This document shows, one piece after another, positions 1 through 8,228 of a DNA stretch of 59,365 bases. Source of the stretch: Cerasibacillus sp036516575 (GTDB taxonomy: Bacteria; Bacillota; Bacilli; Bacillales; Amphibacillaceae); NCBI RefSeq assembly GCF_036516575.1, contig NZ_DATBTY010000064.1, forward strand, positions 1-59,365, given 5' to 3'. The notes under the pieces were generated by a model. That model saw nothing but the letters and a program-made list of their open reading frames with translations. It had not been told where the DNA came from and made no database searches. The first letter of the stretch is position 1. Each line of letters opens with the position of its first letter. Made by a program: the position numbers and the translations under genes.

Positions 1-670
1 GACTCATAATATAATCTTCTACAGCATGCATACCGGTGGACTTTATCACAACTTGGTCTTCTATCGGTCGCATCACTCGTAAGATCCGTTCCATATCAAA
101 ATGACCGTAACTGACACCGGTAAAGTAAGAGTCACGCTGTAAGTAATCCATTCGATCAGCATCAATTTGACTGGAAATTAAACTAACAACGAGTTTATTA
201 GAATGCGTTTTATTAATGACATCAGCCACTTCTTGTGCAAATCCTGGATATACTTTTTCCAAGATTCGATTTGATTCTGTCTCTCCTAAAATAATTTGCT
301 GTGTATAATGTTCATGATCCAGTTTGAAGACTTTTTCAAATGAGTGGGAAAACGGCCCATGTCCTAAGTCATGTAATAATGCTGCACAAAGACAGAGTAA
401 ACGATTCTCTTCATTCCAATGTTTTCTATGTCTAAAGTTATTGATGATGCGCCGAACAATTTCATACACCCCAAGAGAATGGTTGAAACGACTATGTTCT
501 GCACCGTGAAATGTTAAATATGTTGTGCCGAGTTGTTTAATTCGTCTCAGTCGTTGAAATTCTGGCGTACCGATTAAATCCCATATCACACGATCACGCA
601 CATGGACATAGCGGTGGACGGGATCTTTGAATACCTTTTCTTCATGCAATTTTTCATCTTTGTATGCCAT
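1..670 (-). CDS. ywfO: HD-domain phosphohydrolase, YwfO-like (3' part outside window)
   Basis: The minus-strand reading begins MAYKDEKLHEEKVFKDPVH and continues through QRLRRIKQLGTTYLTFHGA, EHSRFNHSLGVYEI and LLHDLGHGPFSHSFE. These are the metal-binding H..HD..D motifs of the dGTPase/HD superfamily, in the arrangement of B. subtilis YwfO. Such proteins hydrolyse phosphate esters; the substrate here is not evident. The reading frame stays open to base 1, so the C-terminus lies outside the window. An in-frame ATG at 679 is an alternative start; neither has a strong ribosome binding site. The gene is divergent from lipL with about 130 bp between them. Confidence 0.85.
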   Translation of the reverse strand, partial: MAYKDEKLHEEKVFKDPVHRYVHVRDRVIWDLIGTPEFQRLRRIKQLGTTYLTFHGAEHSRFNHSLGVYEIVRRIINNFRHRKHWNEENRLLCLCAALLHDLGHGPFSHSFEKVFKLDHEHYTQQIILGETESNRILEKVYPGFAQEVADVINKTHSNKLVVSLISSQIDADRMDYLQRDSYFTGVSYGHFDMERILRVMRPIEDQVVIKSTGMHAVEDYIMS

Positions 671-800
671 TTTTACCATTCAACTCGTTTCTTTTCGACG
701 ATGATTATGTATTATTATATAATAGTGTATCGAGAGTTAAAAGGGCAAATCAGATACGTCATTGTTTTTTCAAAATGAATGGTCTACGAAAGGAATTTAT

Positions 801-1664
801 ATGAAAACATTACATGATATTACCCAACATTCAATATTTCGTTATGTTGATCACACAAAAGAAACGACTTTTCAAAGCAAATCATATACAGCGGTTACAT
901 CTTTTGCGATTGATGATGCGATTGCAACAGCGGTTAGTCGCCATGCAGCGCCACCGACGATGCGATTATGGGTGCATCCAAAGACAGTTGTGCTTGGAAT
1001 TCCAGACACACGTGTTCCTTATTTAGAGGAAGGGATTACGTTATTGAAAGAAGCAGGGTATCATGTCATTGTTCGTAATTCAGGTGGACTGGCTGTTCTA
1101 TTGGATGAAGAGATATTAAATATTTCATTGATATTGCCAAATATGGGTGGAACTTCCATCTATGATTGTTATGAAGCGATGGTCACATTTGTTCAGTATA
1201 TGTTAAAAGATGTGACACAAGATATCGAAGCATATGAAATTGTCGGTTCCTATTGCCCTGGTGACTATGATTTAAGTATTAATGGAAGAAAGTTCGCTGG
1301 TATTTCTCAGCGACGGATTAAAGATGCAGCGGCGGTACAAATTTATTTAGACGTGAATGGAGATAGTCAAAAGCGGGCACAGCTAATTCAAGACTTTTAT
1401 CGGGTCGCCATTAAAGGAGAAAAGACGAAATTTACTTATCCTGAAGTTGACCCAAATAAAATGGCTTCATTAACAGAACTCACTGGTCACATAATGACGG
1501 TTGATGACATGATTCATCGAGCAAAGTCAACATTACAACATGTGAGTGAGGAGCTTGTCGAAGGGCGTTTTTCTTCAGATGAAATTGAAACGTTTCATTA
1601 TCGCATGGGCATGATGGTAAAACGCAATGAAAAGATTCGGCAGATTGTAAATGACGTTCTTTAA
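801..1664 (+). CDS. lipL: Octanoyl-[GcvH]:protein N-octanoyltransferase
   Basis: This 287-residue biotin/lipoate ligase-fold protein matches LipL (YwfL), which in Gram-positives moves octanoyl groups from GcvH to E2 subunits during lipoate assembly. The RNSGG segment (about 92-96) and IVGSYCPGDYDLSINGRKFA are visible, with the predicted acyl-carrying Cys152 and nearby Lys164. A longer frame is open from 762, but AAAGGAA lies just before the ATG at 801, and the usual family length of about 280 residues fits that start. No terminator hairpin follows; a 21-bp repeat block begins about 60 bp downstream. LplA-type ligases share the fold, but the Cys-containing motif favours LipL. Confidence 0.85.
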   Translation: MKTLHDITQHSIFRYVDHTKETTFQSKSYTAVTSFAIDDAIATAVSRHAAPPTMRLWVHPKTVVLGIPDTRVPYLEEGITLLKEAGYHVIVRNSGGLAVLLDEEILNISLILPNMGGTSIYDCYEAMVTFVQYMLKDVTQDIEAYEIVGSYCPGDYDLSINGRKFAGISQRRIKDAAAVQIYLDVNGDSQKRAQLIQDFYRVAIKGEKTKFTYPEVDPNKMASLTELTGHIMTVDDMIHRAKSTLQHVSEELVEGRFSSDEIETFHYRMGMMVKRNEKIRQIVNDVL

Positions 1665-1721
1665 GATAATGAGAAGCGATTGAGCCCTTGGGTTGATGAG
1701 TTTTCGGTTTCGGCTGGGACC

Positions 1722-1880
1722 GCGCAATTTTGACCCGGGATCGCGCGATTCTGCGATGCCAGGGCTCGGTTTCGGGTATCGGCGCTCGATTCTGAGGTGT
1801 CGGCGCTCGATTCTGGGGGGCCGCCGCTCGATTCTGAGGTGTCGCCGCTCGATTCTGGGGGACCAGCGCTCGATTTTAAT
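1722..1880. repeat. 21-bp-period repeat block (GCTCGATTCTG family)
   Basis: Eight copies of a core GCTCGATTCTG or close variants start at 1722, 1743, 1764, 1784, 1805, 1826, 1847 and 1868, so the spacing is 21 bp with a single 20-bp step. Between cores, GAGGTGTCG alternates with GGGGGCCGC-like sequence, making the block G+C-rich compared with its surroundings. It fills most of the 398-bp gap between lipL and hemQ. An open frame over it reads a repeated RRSIL peptide but has no ribosome binding site, so it is not called as a gene. A second block of the family lies at 21831-21903. Confidence 0.9.
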
Positions 1881-2062
1881 TCATCGCTGCTATTTTTTAC
1901 AAATTAGTGACAAATTGGTCAGCTTAAGTTCAATAGATTTGTTTTGTTATAGCGTCTGAAATGAATCCACTTCGAACGTTATGATATAGTAAAAATTAGG
2001 TTATGCTATGGATAACCGATTAGTCATGTTACTTATCATTTTACATAAAGGAGAGATGTTCG

Positions 2063-2812
2063 ATGGTTGAAGCAGTAGAAACAATGGACGGTTGGTATTC
2101 TTTACATGATATGCGGTCTGTTGACTGGGTTTCCTGGAAGCTCGCGTCAGAACAAGAGCGTCAAGAGGCTATAACAAGCTTTCTGAAACTAATTGAAAAA
2201 TGGGAAGCAGTTGAAGAAGCAAAAAATGGTAGCCATGCGATGTATACCGTCGTGGGGCAAAAGGCTGACCTATTGTTTATGTTCCTCCGTCCTACAATGG
2301 AAGAACTAAATGAACTAGAAACAGAATTGAATAAATCAAAAATGGCAGAGTTCCTCATTCCAGAGCACTCATATGTGTCCATTATTGAATTGGCAAAGTA
2401 TCGCGAGTCAAAAGATGGTGTTGATCCGGAAACATTGCCAGAAATTCAAGCACGCTTGAAGCCAACTTTACCGAAATGGGAACATATCTGCTTCTACCCT
2501 ATGAACCGACGTCGTATTGGTGATGAAAACTGGTATACACTTGAAAAAGATGTCCGTGGGAAGTTACTCTATGAACATAGTAAAACTGGCCGCAAATATG
2601 CTGGTAAAGTAAAGCAATTCATCACAGGTTCAATCGGTATCGATGATTGGGAATGGGGTGTGACTTTATTCGCGCATGACGCTTTAGAATTCAAGAAGAT
2701 TGTCTATGAAATGCGCTTTGATGAAGTTAGCTCTCGTTACGGAGAATTCGGGTATTTCTTTGTCGGAAATATTTTAAAGAAACAAGCTGTTCCAGCGTTT
2801 TTACACGTATAA
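2063..2812 (+). CDS. hemQ: Coproheme decarboxylase HemQ
   Basis: The 249-residue chlorite-dismutase-fold protein catalyses the last step of the coproporphyrin-dependent heme pathway, decarboxylating coproheme III to heme b in the cytoplasm. The catalytic Tyr145 (in CFYPMNRRR) and the proximal heme ligand His172 (in LLYEHSKTGRKYAGK) fall at the positions known for HemQ. Length and the ending match the family. AAAGGAGAG precedes the ATG at 2063 with good spacing. The gene stands alone between the 21-bp repeat block and a strong terminator. Confidence 0.96.
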   Translation: MVEAVETMDGWYSLHDMRSVDWVSWKLASEQERQEAITSFLKLIEKWEAVEEAKNGSHAMYTVVGQKADLLFMFLRPTMEELNELETELNKSKMAEFLIPEHSYVSIIELAKYRESKDGVDPETLPEIQARLKPTLPKWEHICFYPMNRRRIGDENWYTLEKDVRGKLLYEHSKTGRKYAGKVKQFITGSIGIDDWEWGVTLFAHDALEFKKIVYEMRFDEVSSRYGEFGYFFVGNILKKQAVPAFLHV

Positions 2813-2826
2813 TGCTATAAGGATAA

Positions 2827-2870
2827 GGGGTGTCGACAAGTCAATGATTGACTTGTCGACACCCTTTCTT
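2827..2870 (+). terminator. Intrinsic terminator of hemQ
   Basis: GGGTGTCGACAAGTCA is followed after a short loop by its exact reverse complement and then TTTCTT. This very stable hairpin ends the hemQ transcript. Confidence 0.9.
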
Positions 2871-3006
2871 GTAGATTGGTCTCTTGTTAAACGGGCTAGA
2901 AAATTAAATGAGATGTCGTGATTTCTCGATTGTAGTAAGCAAACACCCCTTATTCAATCCCAGGCTTTCTTCTTCTTTTTTCTTTTTCATCTCTAAAAAC
3001 TCATTA

Positions 3007-3034
3007 TCATATTTCTTCATCACTAACATACATA
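3007..3034 (+). promoter_or_regulatory. Candidate sigma-E promoter for cwlJ-gerQ
   Basis: TCATATT at 3007-3013 and CATACATA at 3027-3034 are separated by 13 bp, close to the sigma-E consensus (-35 ATATT, -10 CATACA-T). It lies about 45 bp upstream of the cwlJ start. B. subtilis cwlJ and gerQ are mother-cell genes, so a sigma-E site fits. The call rests on motif and context only. Confidence 0.6.
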
Positions 3035-3080
3035 TCAGTAATGGAATGCTAAATTTATGGACAGAAATGAGGTGGATTGT

Positions 3081-3503
3081 TTGGCTGTTGTTCCAATGAC
3101 TGAAGAGAACATTAATCTTTTAGCACGGTTAATACGGGCTGAAGCGGAAGGTGATGGGAAACTCGGGATGCTGATGGTCGGGAATGTTGGCGTTAACCGT
3201 GTTTTGGCCACTTGTCTTGATTTTGTTGACATACGTACGATTCCCCAGATGGTCTTTCAAAGTCCAGGGGGGTTTGAAGCAACACAAAAAGGATATTTTT
3301 ATCAACGAGCACGAGATATTGATAAAGAGCTAGCGAGGAAGGTGATGATGGGAAATCGGTCTCATCCAGCAACAAATGCGCTTTGGTTCTTTAAACCACC
3401 TGGAAATTGTCCAGCCCAATGGTTTAATCAGTGGAACAGTGGCAGATTTAAATCACACTGCTTCTATAGACCCCTACAATCAGAATGTCCGACTGTATAT
3501 TAA
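3081..3503 (+). CDS. cwlJ: Spore cortex-lytic enzyme CwlJ
   Basis: This 140-residue hydrolase_2 (SleB/CwlJ) domain protein degrades spore cortex peptidoglycan during germination. Conserved segments include LIRAEAEGDGK with the predicted catalytic Glu21, GMLMVGNVGVNR, KGYFYQRARD and CPAQWFNQWNSGRFKSHC. The frame is open from 3057, but TTG at 3081, placed 5 nt after GAGGTGG, gives an N-terminus LAVVPMTEEN that lines up with B. subtilis CwlJ; TTG is therefore the likely start. There is no signal peptide, as expected for an enzyme deposited from the mother cell. gerQ follows 18 bp later. Confidence 0.93.
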   Translation: MAVVPMTEENINLLARLIRAEAEGDGKLGMLMVGNVGVNRVLATCLDFVDIRTIPQMVFQSPGGFEATQKGYFYQRARDIDKELARKVMMGNRSHPATNALWFFKPPGNCPAQWFNQWNSGRFKSHCFYRPLQSECPTVY

Positions 3504-3521
3504 ATAATAGGAGGTTTTTTA

Positions 3522-3956
3522 ATGAGTGAACACCATCATGGATATACGAGTAATCATAGTTATCCCTACTTTTATTATCCGGCATCATCGCCAGCATACT
3601 ACCCGGCTTATGCTTATCGGCAGTTTGCACAACAAACACAACCAACGCAGCCTATACAAACACAAATTGATGTCCCTGGCATGTTACCTGCCGAACAATC
3701 GTATATCGAAAATATTTTACGCTTAAATCGCGGGAAACATGTGACAGCTTATTTACGTTTTAATAGTAATCAAAAAGCATTTAAAGGGCGTATTGAAGCG
3801 GCTGGACGGGACCATTTGATTCTAAGTGACCCCGAAACAAATAAACGTTATCTTCTGCTGATGGTCTATCTTGATTATGTCGTTTTTGATGAACCGATTA
3901 ATTATGAATACCCATTTCAGAATCAAGGTCAAATGGCAACATACACACCGAGATAA
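3522..3956 (+). CDS. gerQ: Spore coat protein GerQ
   Basis: This 144-residue protein matches GerQ (YwdL), the coat protein needed to localise CwlJ. The N-terminal half (to about 50) is rich in Tyr, His, Pro and Gln, including FAQQTQPTQPIQTQ, a plausible substrate for transglutaminase cross-linking. The C-terminal half (LPAEQSYIENILRLNRGK through YLLLMVYLDYVVFDEPINYEYP) is the conserved domain. TAGGAGG lies before the ATG, and the gene sits 18 bp after cwlJ, so both are probably one sporulation transcript. Confidence 0.93.
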   Translation: MSEHHHGYTSNHSYPYFYYPASSPAYYPAYAYRQFAQQTQPTQPIQTQIDVPGMLPAEQSYIENILRLNRGKHVTAYLRFNSNQKAFKGRIEAAGRDHLILSDPETNKRYLLLMVYLDYVVFDEPINYEYPFQNQGQMATYTPR

Positions 3957-3964
3957 AACATAAA

Positions 3965-4001
3965 AAAGGATAGCATCGTTTCCAATGCTATCCTTTCTTT
4001 T
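3965..4001 (+). terminator. Terminator of cwlJ-gerQ
   Basis: AAAGGATAGCA pairs with TGCTATCCTTT across a 10-nt loop and is followed by CTTTT. Confidence 0.85.
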
Positions 4002-4027
4002 ACCTTGTTAAGAATGAGGCGATGATG

Positions 4028-4276
4028 ATGAGACATCCTTTTGAAAGACTCATGTTGTGGGAAATGGTATCCCTTGGTCTTGCTTTTCTATTCGGATTCA
4101 TAGCACTTATCCGGGGGTCTTTTTCCTTTATGATTATGACCCTTTTCTTGCTCATCATAAGCCTTGTATGTAATGGCATGTTATTATTATATACTAATCG
4201 TTCGCCACTTGCGTTAAAACAAATTCTACGAGGTGTGCTTGTCTTTATTATTATCGTAATATTATTTATTCAATGA
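4028..4276 (+). CDS. Small membrane protein of unknown function
   Basis: The predicted 82-residue protein starts MRHPFERLMLWEMVSL and has two or three hydrophobic helices (about 10-28, 32-52 and 62-80). Three ATGs run in tandem at 4022, 4025 and 4028; GAGG at 4016-4019 best fits the third. It ends 3 bp before the convergent ywdK, with no terminator between them. It resembles small uncharacterised Bacillaceae proteins of this neighbourhood, but I cannot name a family. Confidence 0.6.
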   Translation: MRHPFERLMLWEMVSLGLAFLFGFIALIRGSFSFMIMTLFLLIISLVCNGMLLLYTNRSPLALKQILRGVLVFIIIVILFIQ

Positions 4277-4279
4277 TAG

Positions 4280-4648
4280 TCATACGATTTTCATTACAGC
4301 GTATCCAAGGAGAACCCAGCCAATTAAAAAGGTGACCCCACCAAATGGTGTAATCATAGCTAATGCGCGAACGCCTGTTGTCGCATAAAAATATAGGCTT
4401 CCTGAAAACAAGACAATGCCAATTAGAAATGCCCAACCAGCCCATGTTAAACTTGCTAAATGACTCTTTGCTAAAAGTAAGCCTGTCACTAGCAGTGCCG
4501 TCGTATGGAACATTTGGTAATTTACGGCCTTTTCCCAAACTTTTAAGGATTGATCAGAAATTTTCCCTTCTAAACCGTGTGCACCAAAGGCCCCTAAGGC
4601 AACAGCAAGAAATCCGTTAATAATACCAAAAAGTAAAAACAACTTCAT
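4280..4648 (-). CDS. ywdK: DUF423 membrane protein YwdK
   Basis: This 122-residue protein has four predicted transmembrane helices and the DUF423 pattern: N-terminal FGIINGFLAVALGAFGAHGL, then KVWEKAVNYQMFHTTALL, GSLYFYA and ITPFGGVTFLIGWVLL. Its biochemical role is unknown. GAGGGAT precedes the ATG at 4648. It probably follows ywdI in a short minus-strand transcript, 45 bp apart, as in related genomes. Confidence 0.88.
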   Translation of the reverse strand: MKLFLLFGIINGFLAVALGAFGAHGLEGKISDQSLKVWEKAVNYQMFHTTALLVTGLLLAKSHLASLTWAGWAFLIGIVLFSGSLYFYATTGVRALAMITPFGGVTFLIGWVLLGYAVMKIV

Positions 4649-4693
4649 GTTTGATATCCCTCTTTTTCTATGTTCTGTTCTGAAACATCTTAT

Positions 4694-4957
4694 TTAAAAA
4701 TCAAATATCGATGTTCCATTTGCTTCTTCATGATGAATGGATGGCTGCTTTTTTTGTTGACCGAGCATCACTTTCATTTCTTCATCTGTTATATGTTGTG
4801 ATGACGGAACAGATTTATGTTGTTCAGCCTCCAGAAATAATTCACATAACAGTTTTATTTTTTCTATATGTTTAATGAACGTTTGGGAATCTGCTTTTGT
4901 TGCGTGTTCTAATTCTTTCTGCATTTTTTGTAAAATAATGGTGTTTTTTACCGCCAT
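4694..4957 (-). CDS. ywdI: YwdI-like protein (DUF5327)
   Basis: This is an 87-residue soluble, charged, helical protein. The N-terminal part (KNTIILQKMQKELEHA, then FIKHIEKIKLLCELFL) resembles the B. subtilis YwdI/DUF5327 family, and it ends SIFDF. AAGGAG precedes the ATG at 4957. The family has no known function. Position next to ywdK supports the assignment. Confidence 0.7.
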   Translation of the reverse strand: MAVKNTIILQKMQKELEHATKADSQTFIKHIEKIKLLCELFLEAEQHKSVPSSQHITDEEMKVMLGQQKKQPSIHHEEANGTSIFDF

Positions 4958-5023
4958 TCTTACAACTCCTTCCCATCATTAAATAGTATAGCACGTTCTT
5001 ATTTGATTCACGAGAATGTTAGT

Positions 5024-5200
5024 CTAAATGAAGAATGTATTGTGATAATAAGACAATGCGGAGGTTAGAGGTGTGCGTGTTTCCTGTATTTCTATGAGGT
5101 GGCGTTCATATAATTCAGACACAAACTCCAATTCCTCTTTTTTTAAGGGACGACCGAGTTCTTTTTCAATCTTAAGTTTCCACTCTAATAAAGATTCCAC
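5024..5200 (-). CDS. Small hypothetical protein
   Basis: The frame is open from 5227, but GGAGGATTTCTT followed by GTG at 5200 is the most convincing start. That gives 58 residues with a charged helical core (WKLKIEKELGRPLKKEELE, then FVSELYERHLIEI) and no membrane segment. It is on the same strand as ywdI and about 70 bp upstream, so the two may be co-transcribed. I recognise no family. Confidence 0.55.
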   Translation of the reverse strand: MESLLEWKLKIEKELGRPLKKEELEFVSELYERHLIEIQETRTPLTSALSYYHNTFFI

Positions 5201-5325
5201 AAGAAATCCTCCTTCTTTCACACACACATTTTTGTTTTATTGTACCTTTATTTCATATAAAAGGCAAGATTTCGAATTTATATAACAGTTGGAATTGAAT
5301 CTTTCCCTTACAAATCATTTTACCC

Positions 5326-5526
5326 TTTCAATTTTATACATTTTTTTGTATAATAATAAAGTATTAAACTTCATTTTAAAATATAAAAAAGGAATGACCT
5401 CCCTAGATCTCGATAATTGGGAGTTGAATAAATTGCCTCAAAATCCGAGAAGTACTCAGTAGCACTCTTGTCCAGTAGAGACTAAGAATGACGCAATTCA
5501 CTATTATACAGATTGGAAGATAGCTA
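5326..5526 (+). promoter_or_regulatory. Candidate promoter and long leader of the YjiH-type gene
   Basis: TATAAT at 5349-5354 with a weak -35 (TTTCAA, 5326-5331) would start a transcript near 5361 and leave about 165 nt untranslated. The leader holds short self-complementary stretches (CTCCC/GGGAG near 5400-5423, AGTACT near 5450) but matches no riboswitch class I know. Upstream of the promoter, 5201-5325 is AT-rich with nothing identifiable. Confidence 0.35.
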
Positions 5527-6870
5527 ATGAAAAAGTTTACAATAAGTGACCAGTTACGGTTTATCGTACCGTCTTTGATCGGTGTATTATTATTTATGGT
5601 CCCCATTAAAATGAATGATGGATATTCTATCTTAATTGCCCTATTTGCTAACAAAGTTCAAGATGCTTTAAAAAATGAATTATCCTTAATTATGATGAGC
5701 ATCATTATTTTAACAGCTATATTGACCCTTGTTGTGAGACTAATAGGGGAAGAAAAAATAAGACAGATGCCTTTTATCTATAAATTATTTTATGTTAGTC
5801 CTTTTTGGGTTATGACTCGTCTTTTGGCCGGTGTTTTTTCTATTATGGTTTATTTTGAATTAGGCTCTGAGGTCATCTATGGCGAAAATACGGGTCAGCT
5901 TTTGCTTGGTGATTTATTACATGTTCTATTCTCAGTCTTTTTATTTGCTGGACTATTTCTCCCACTGTTAACGAATTTTGGTTTATTAGAAATGGTCGGA
6001 ACATGGATGACAAAGATTATGCGACCATTATTTAAGTTGCCTGGTCGGTCTGCTATTGATGCACTTGCATCATGGATTGGTGATGGGACAATTGGTGTCC
6101 TATTAACGAGTAAACAATATGAAGGTGGCTATTACACGAAACGAGAAGCTGCTGTGATTGGGACAACATTCTCGATTGTCTCCATTACGTTCACCCTTGT
6201 CATAATTGAACAAGTTAATTTACAACATATGTTTGTACCTTTCTATTTAACAGTTCTTTTAGCTGGGTTTGTCGCAGCGATTATTATGCCACGCATTCCA
6301 CCACTTTCGAAAAAAGAAGATACGTATGTTCGAAAGTCAATTAAACCCGTTGATGAATCGATTCCTGAAGGTTATAACTCCTTCTCATACGGTTATAAAA
6401 ATGCTGTTGAGCGTGCTAAAAAAGAAAAAGGTTTTGGTCAATTTTTAAAAGAAGGGATTCAAAACGTCTTTGATATGTGGATGGGAGTTGCGCCAGTTGT
6501 CATGGCGTTTGGACTGATTGCATTAATGATTGCCGAGTACACACCTCTATTTCAGTGGTTAGGATATCCGTTTATCCCGCTTTTAGAGCTCATGCAAGTC
6601 CCTGAAGCTGCGAAAGCATCCGAAACAATGTTAATCGGTTTTGCTGATATGTTTTTGCCAGCTGTATTAGGTGCTTCTATTGAAGCTGAGATGACGCGAT
6701 TTATTATTGCAACTTTATCGGTTACACAACTGATTTATATGTCTGAAGTGGGTGGTCTTTTACTCGGTTCGAAAGTACCTGTTTCATTTAAAGATTTATT
6801 TATCATTTTCCTACTACGAACGCTTATTACATTACCGATTATTGTAGGAATAGCTCACTTGTTGTTTTAA
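5527..6870 (+). CDS. YjiH-family nucleoside-recognition (Gate) membrane protein
   Basis: This 447-residue integral membrane protein has around ten hydrophobic helices and the Gate-type nucleoside-recognition pattern seen in YjiH/SpmA-related proteins. Typical stretches are FLPLLTNFGLLEMVGTWM, ASWIGDGTIGVLLTSKQYEGG and a second half with GFADMFLPAVLGASIEAEM. Family members are presumed transporters; the substrate is unknown. The ribosome binding site before the ATG at 5527 (GGAAG) is modest. The gene is monocistronic between a long leader and a shared terminator; its 3' end meets the purine permease pbuX. Confidence 0.8.
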   Translation: MKKFTISDQLRFIVPSLIGVLLFMVPIKMNDGYSILIALFANKVQDALKNELSLIMMSIIILTAILTLVVRLIGEEKIRQMPFIYKLFYVSPFWVMTRLLAGVFSIMVYFELGSEVIYGENTGQLLLGDLLHVLFSVFLFAGLFLPLLTNFGLLEMVGTWMTKIMRPLFKLPGRSAIDALASWIGDGTIGVLLTSKQYEGGYYTKREAAVIGTTFSIVSITFTLVIIEQVNLQHMFVPFYLTVLLAGFVAAIIMPRIPPLSKKEDTYVRKSIKPVDESIPEGYNSFSYGYKNAVERAKKEKGFGQFLKEGIQNVFDMWMGVAPVVMAFGLIALMIAEYTPLFQWLGYPFIPLLELMQVPEAAKASETMLIGFADMFLPAVLGASIEAEMTRFIIATLSVTQLIYMSEVGGLLLGSKVPVSFKDLFIIFLLRTLITLPIIVGIAHLLF

Positions 6871-6886
6871 TAATGCATCTTGATAC

Positions 6887-6926
6887 AAAAAAGGTGTCCC
6901 AGCTTAGGAGTCGGGACACCTTTTTT
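6887..6926. terminator. Bidirectional terminator between the YjiH-type gene and pbuX
   Basis: AAAAAAGGTGTCCC pairs with GGGACACCTTTTTT. The A-run/T-run symmetry lets it serve both convergent transcripts. Confidence 0.9.
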
Positions 6927-8228
6927 CTATGCTTTATGAGGGACGCTTTGTTCAGTTTCTTTTCTTGAAGAAGGCAACATATGAAAGATAATATTTAATA
7001 TTATAGCAGTAAAACTTCCCGCGACAATGCCGTTACTTGTTAAGATTTGGATGCTTGCAGGAAAAACACCGAAAATTTCTGGAACGACGGTTACACCAAG
7101 ACCAAGCCCAACAGAACAAGCGACGATTAAAGCATTTTCTTGAGATTCAAAAATCGTTTTAGATAACATTTTAATACCTTGAGCAACAACCATTCCAAAC
7201 ATGGCGACCATTGCTCCACCAAGAACAGCAGGTGGAATAATTGTTGTTAATGCGGCTACTTTCGGGAAAAACCCGAGTAGTACAAGCATAATACCCGTAA
7301 TTGCAATGACTTTTCTAGAACGAACACCTGTCATTTGTACGAGTCCGACATTTTGTGAGAACGCTGTATAAGGAAAAGCATTAAAAATACCACCTAGAAC
7401 TATAGCGAGTCCTTCAGCACGATAACCACGGACTAAATCATTTTTATTCATATCCTTTTCACAAATATCACCGAGAGCGAAATAAACACCGGTTGATTCA
7501 ACGAGTGAAACGATGGCAACGAGAATCATCGTAATAACGGCCGACCATTCGATTGTTGGTGTACCAAAGTAAAAGGGTTGTATCATATGAAAGAAAGATG
7601 CCTCTTTAACAGGAGCAAAATCAACCTTACCCAGAACGAATGCTGCGATTGTTCCGCCAGCCATCCCTAGCAAAATAGCAATTGAGCGGGTAAAGCCTGT
7701 TGTATATTTATATAATAAAATGATAAGACATAATGTCCCAAAAGCTAGGCCGATATTTGTTAGTGAACCGAAATCGCTCGCACCTTGGCCACCACCCATA
7801 TTATTGATTGCTACAGGTATTAACGTAATTCCAATAATGGTAACGACTGATCCCGTGACGACTGGAGGGAAGAATTTTACGAGATGGCCAAAGACACGAC
7901 TAATTAACATAACAAAGATTCCTGAAATAAGAATCGCTCCATAAATAGCCGAAACACCGTACTCCCCACCGATAGCTAACATTGGACCAACTGCTGTAAA
8001 TGTACAGCCAAGCACGACTGGTAAACCGATTCCGATTGCTTTTCCACGTATGACTTGTAGAAGAGTCGCAATACCACACATTAAAATATCAATCGCAACA
8101 AGATATGTGAGTTGTTCAGACGTTAGTCCGAGTCCTTGACCAACGATAAGCGGTACAATCACTGCTCCGGCATACATCGCTAATAAATGTTGTAACCCGA
8201 GCGCTGTTAATCTCATATTCGATTTCAT
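6927..8228 (-). CDS. pbuX: Xanthine permease
   Basis: This 433-residue NCS2-family purine permease has about 12-14 membrane segments. Recognisable parts are LGLQHLLAMYAGAVIVPLIV at the N-terminus, VVLGCTFTAVGPM and SLVESTGVYFALGDICEKD. It imports xanthine across the cell membrane to feed Xpt. Its ATG overlaps the xpt stop by 4 nt (ATGA), indicating translational coupling in one operon controlled by the upstream purine riboswitch. Confidence 0.93.
   Translation of the reverse strand: MKSNMRLTALGLQHLLAMYAGAVIVPLIVGQGLGLTSEQLTYLVAIDILMCGIATLLQVIRGKAIGIGLPVVLGCTFTAVGPMLAIGGEYGVSAIYGAILISGIFVMLISRVFGHLVKFFPPVVTGSVVTIIGITLIPVAINNMGGGQGASDFGSLTNIGLAFGTLCLIILLYKYTTGFTRSIAILLGMAGGTIAAFVLGKVDFAPVKEASFFHMIQPFYFGTPTIEWSAVITMILVAIVSLVESTGVYFALGDICEKDMNKNDLVRGYRAEGLAIVLGGIFNAFPYTAFSQNVGLVQMTGVRSRKVIAITGIMLVLLGFFPKVAALTTIIPPAVLGGAMVAMFGMVVAQGIKMLSKTIFESQENALIVACSVGLGLGVTVVPEIFGVFPASIQILTSNGIVAGSFTAIILNIIFHMLPSSRKETEQSVPHKA

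Noticed and set aside
1693..1959. 88-codon frame with RRSIL repeats
   Set aside because: It is a by-product of the 21-bp repeat, lacks a ribosome binding site and has unusual composition.
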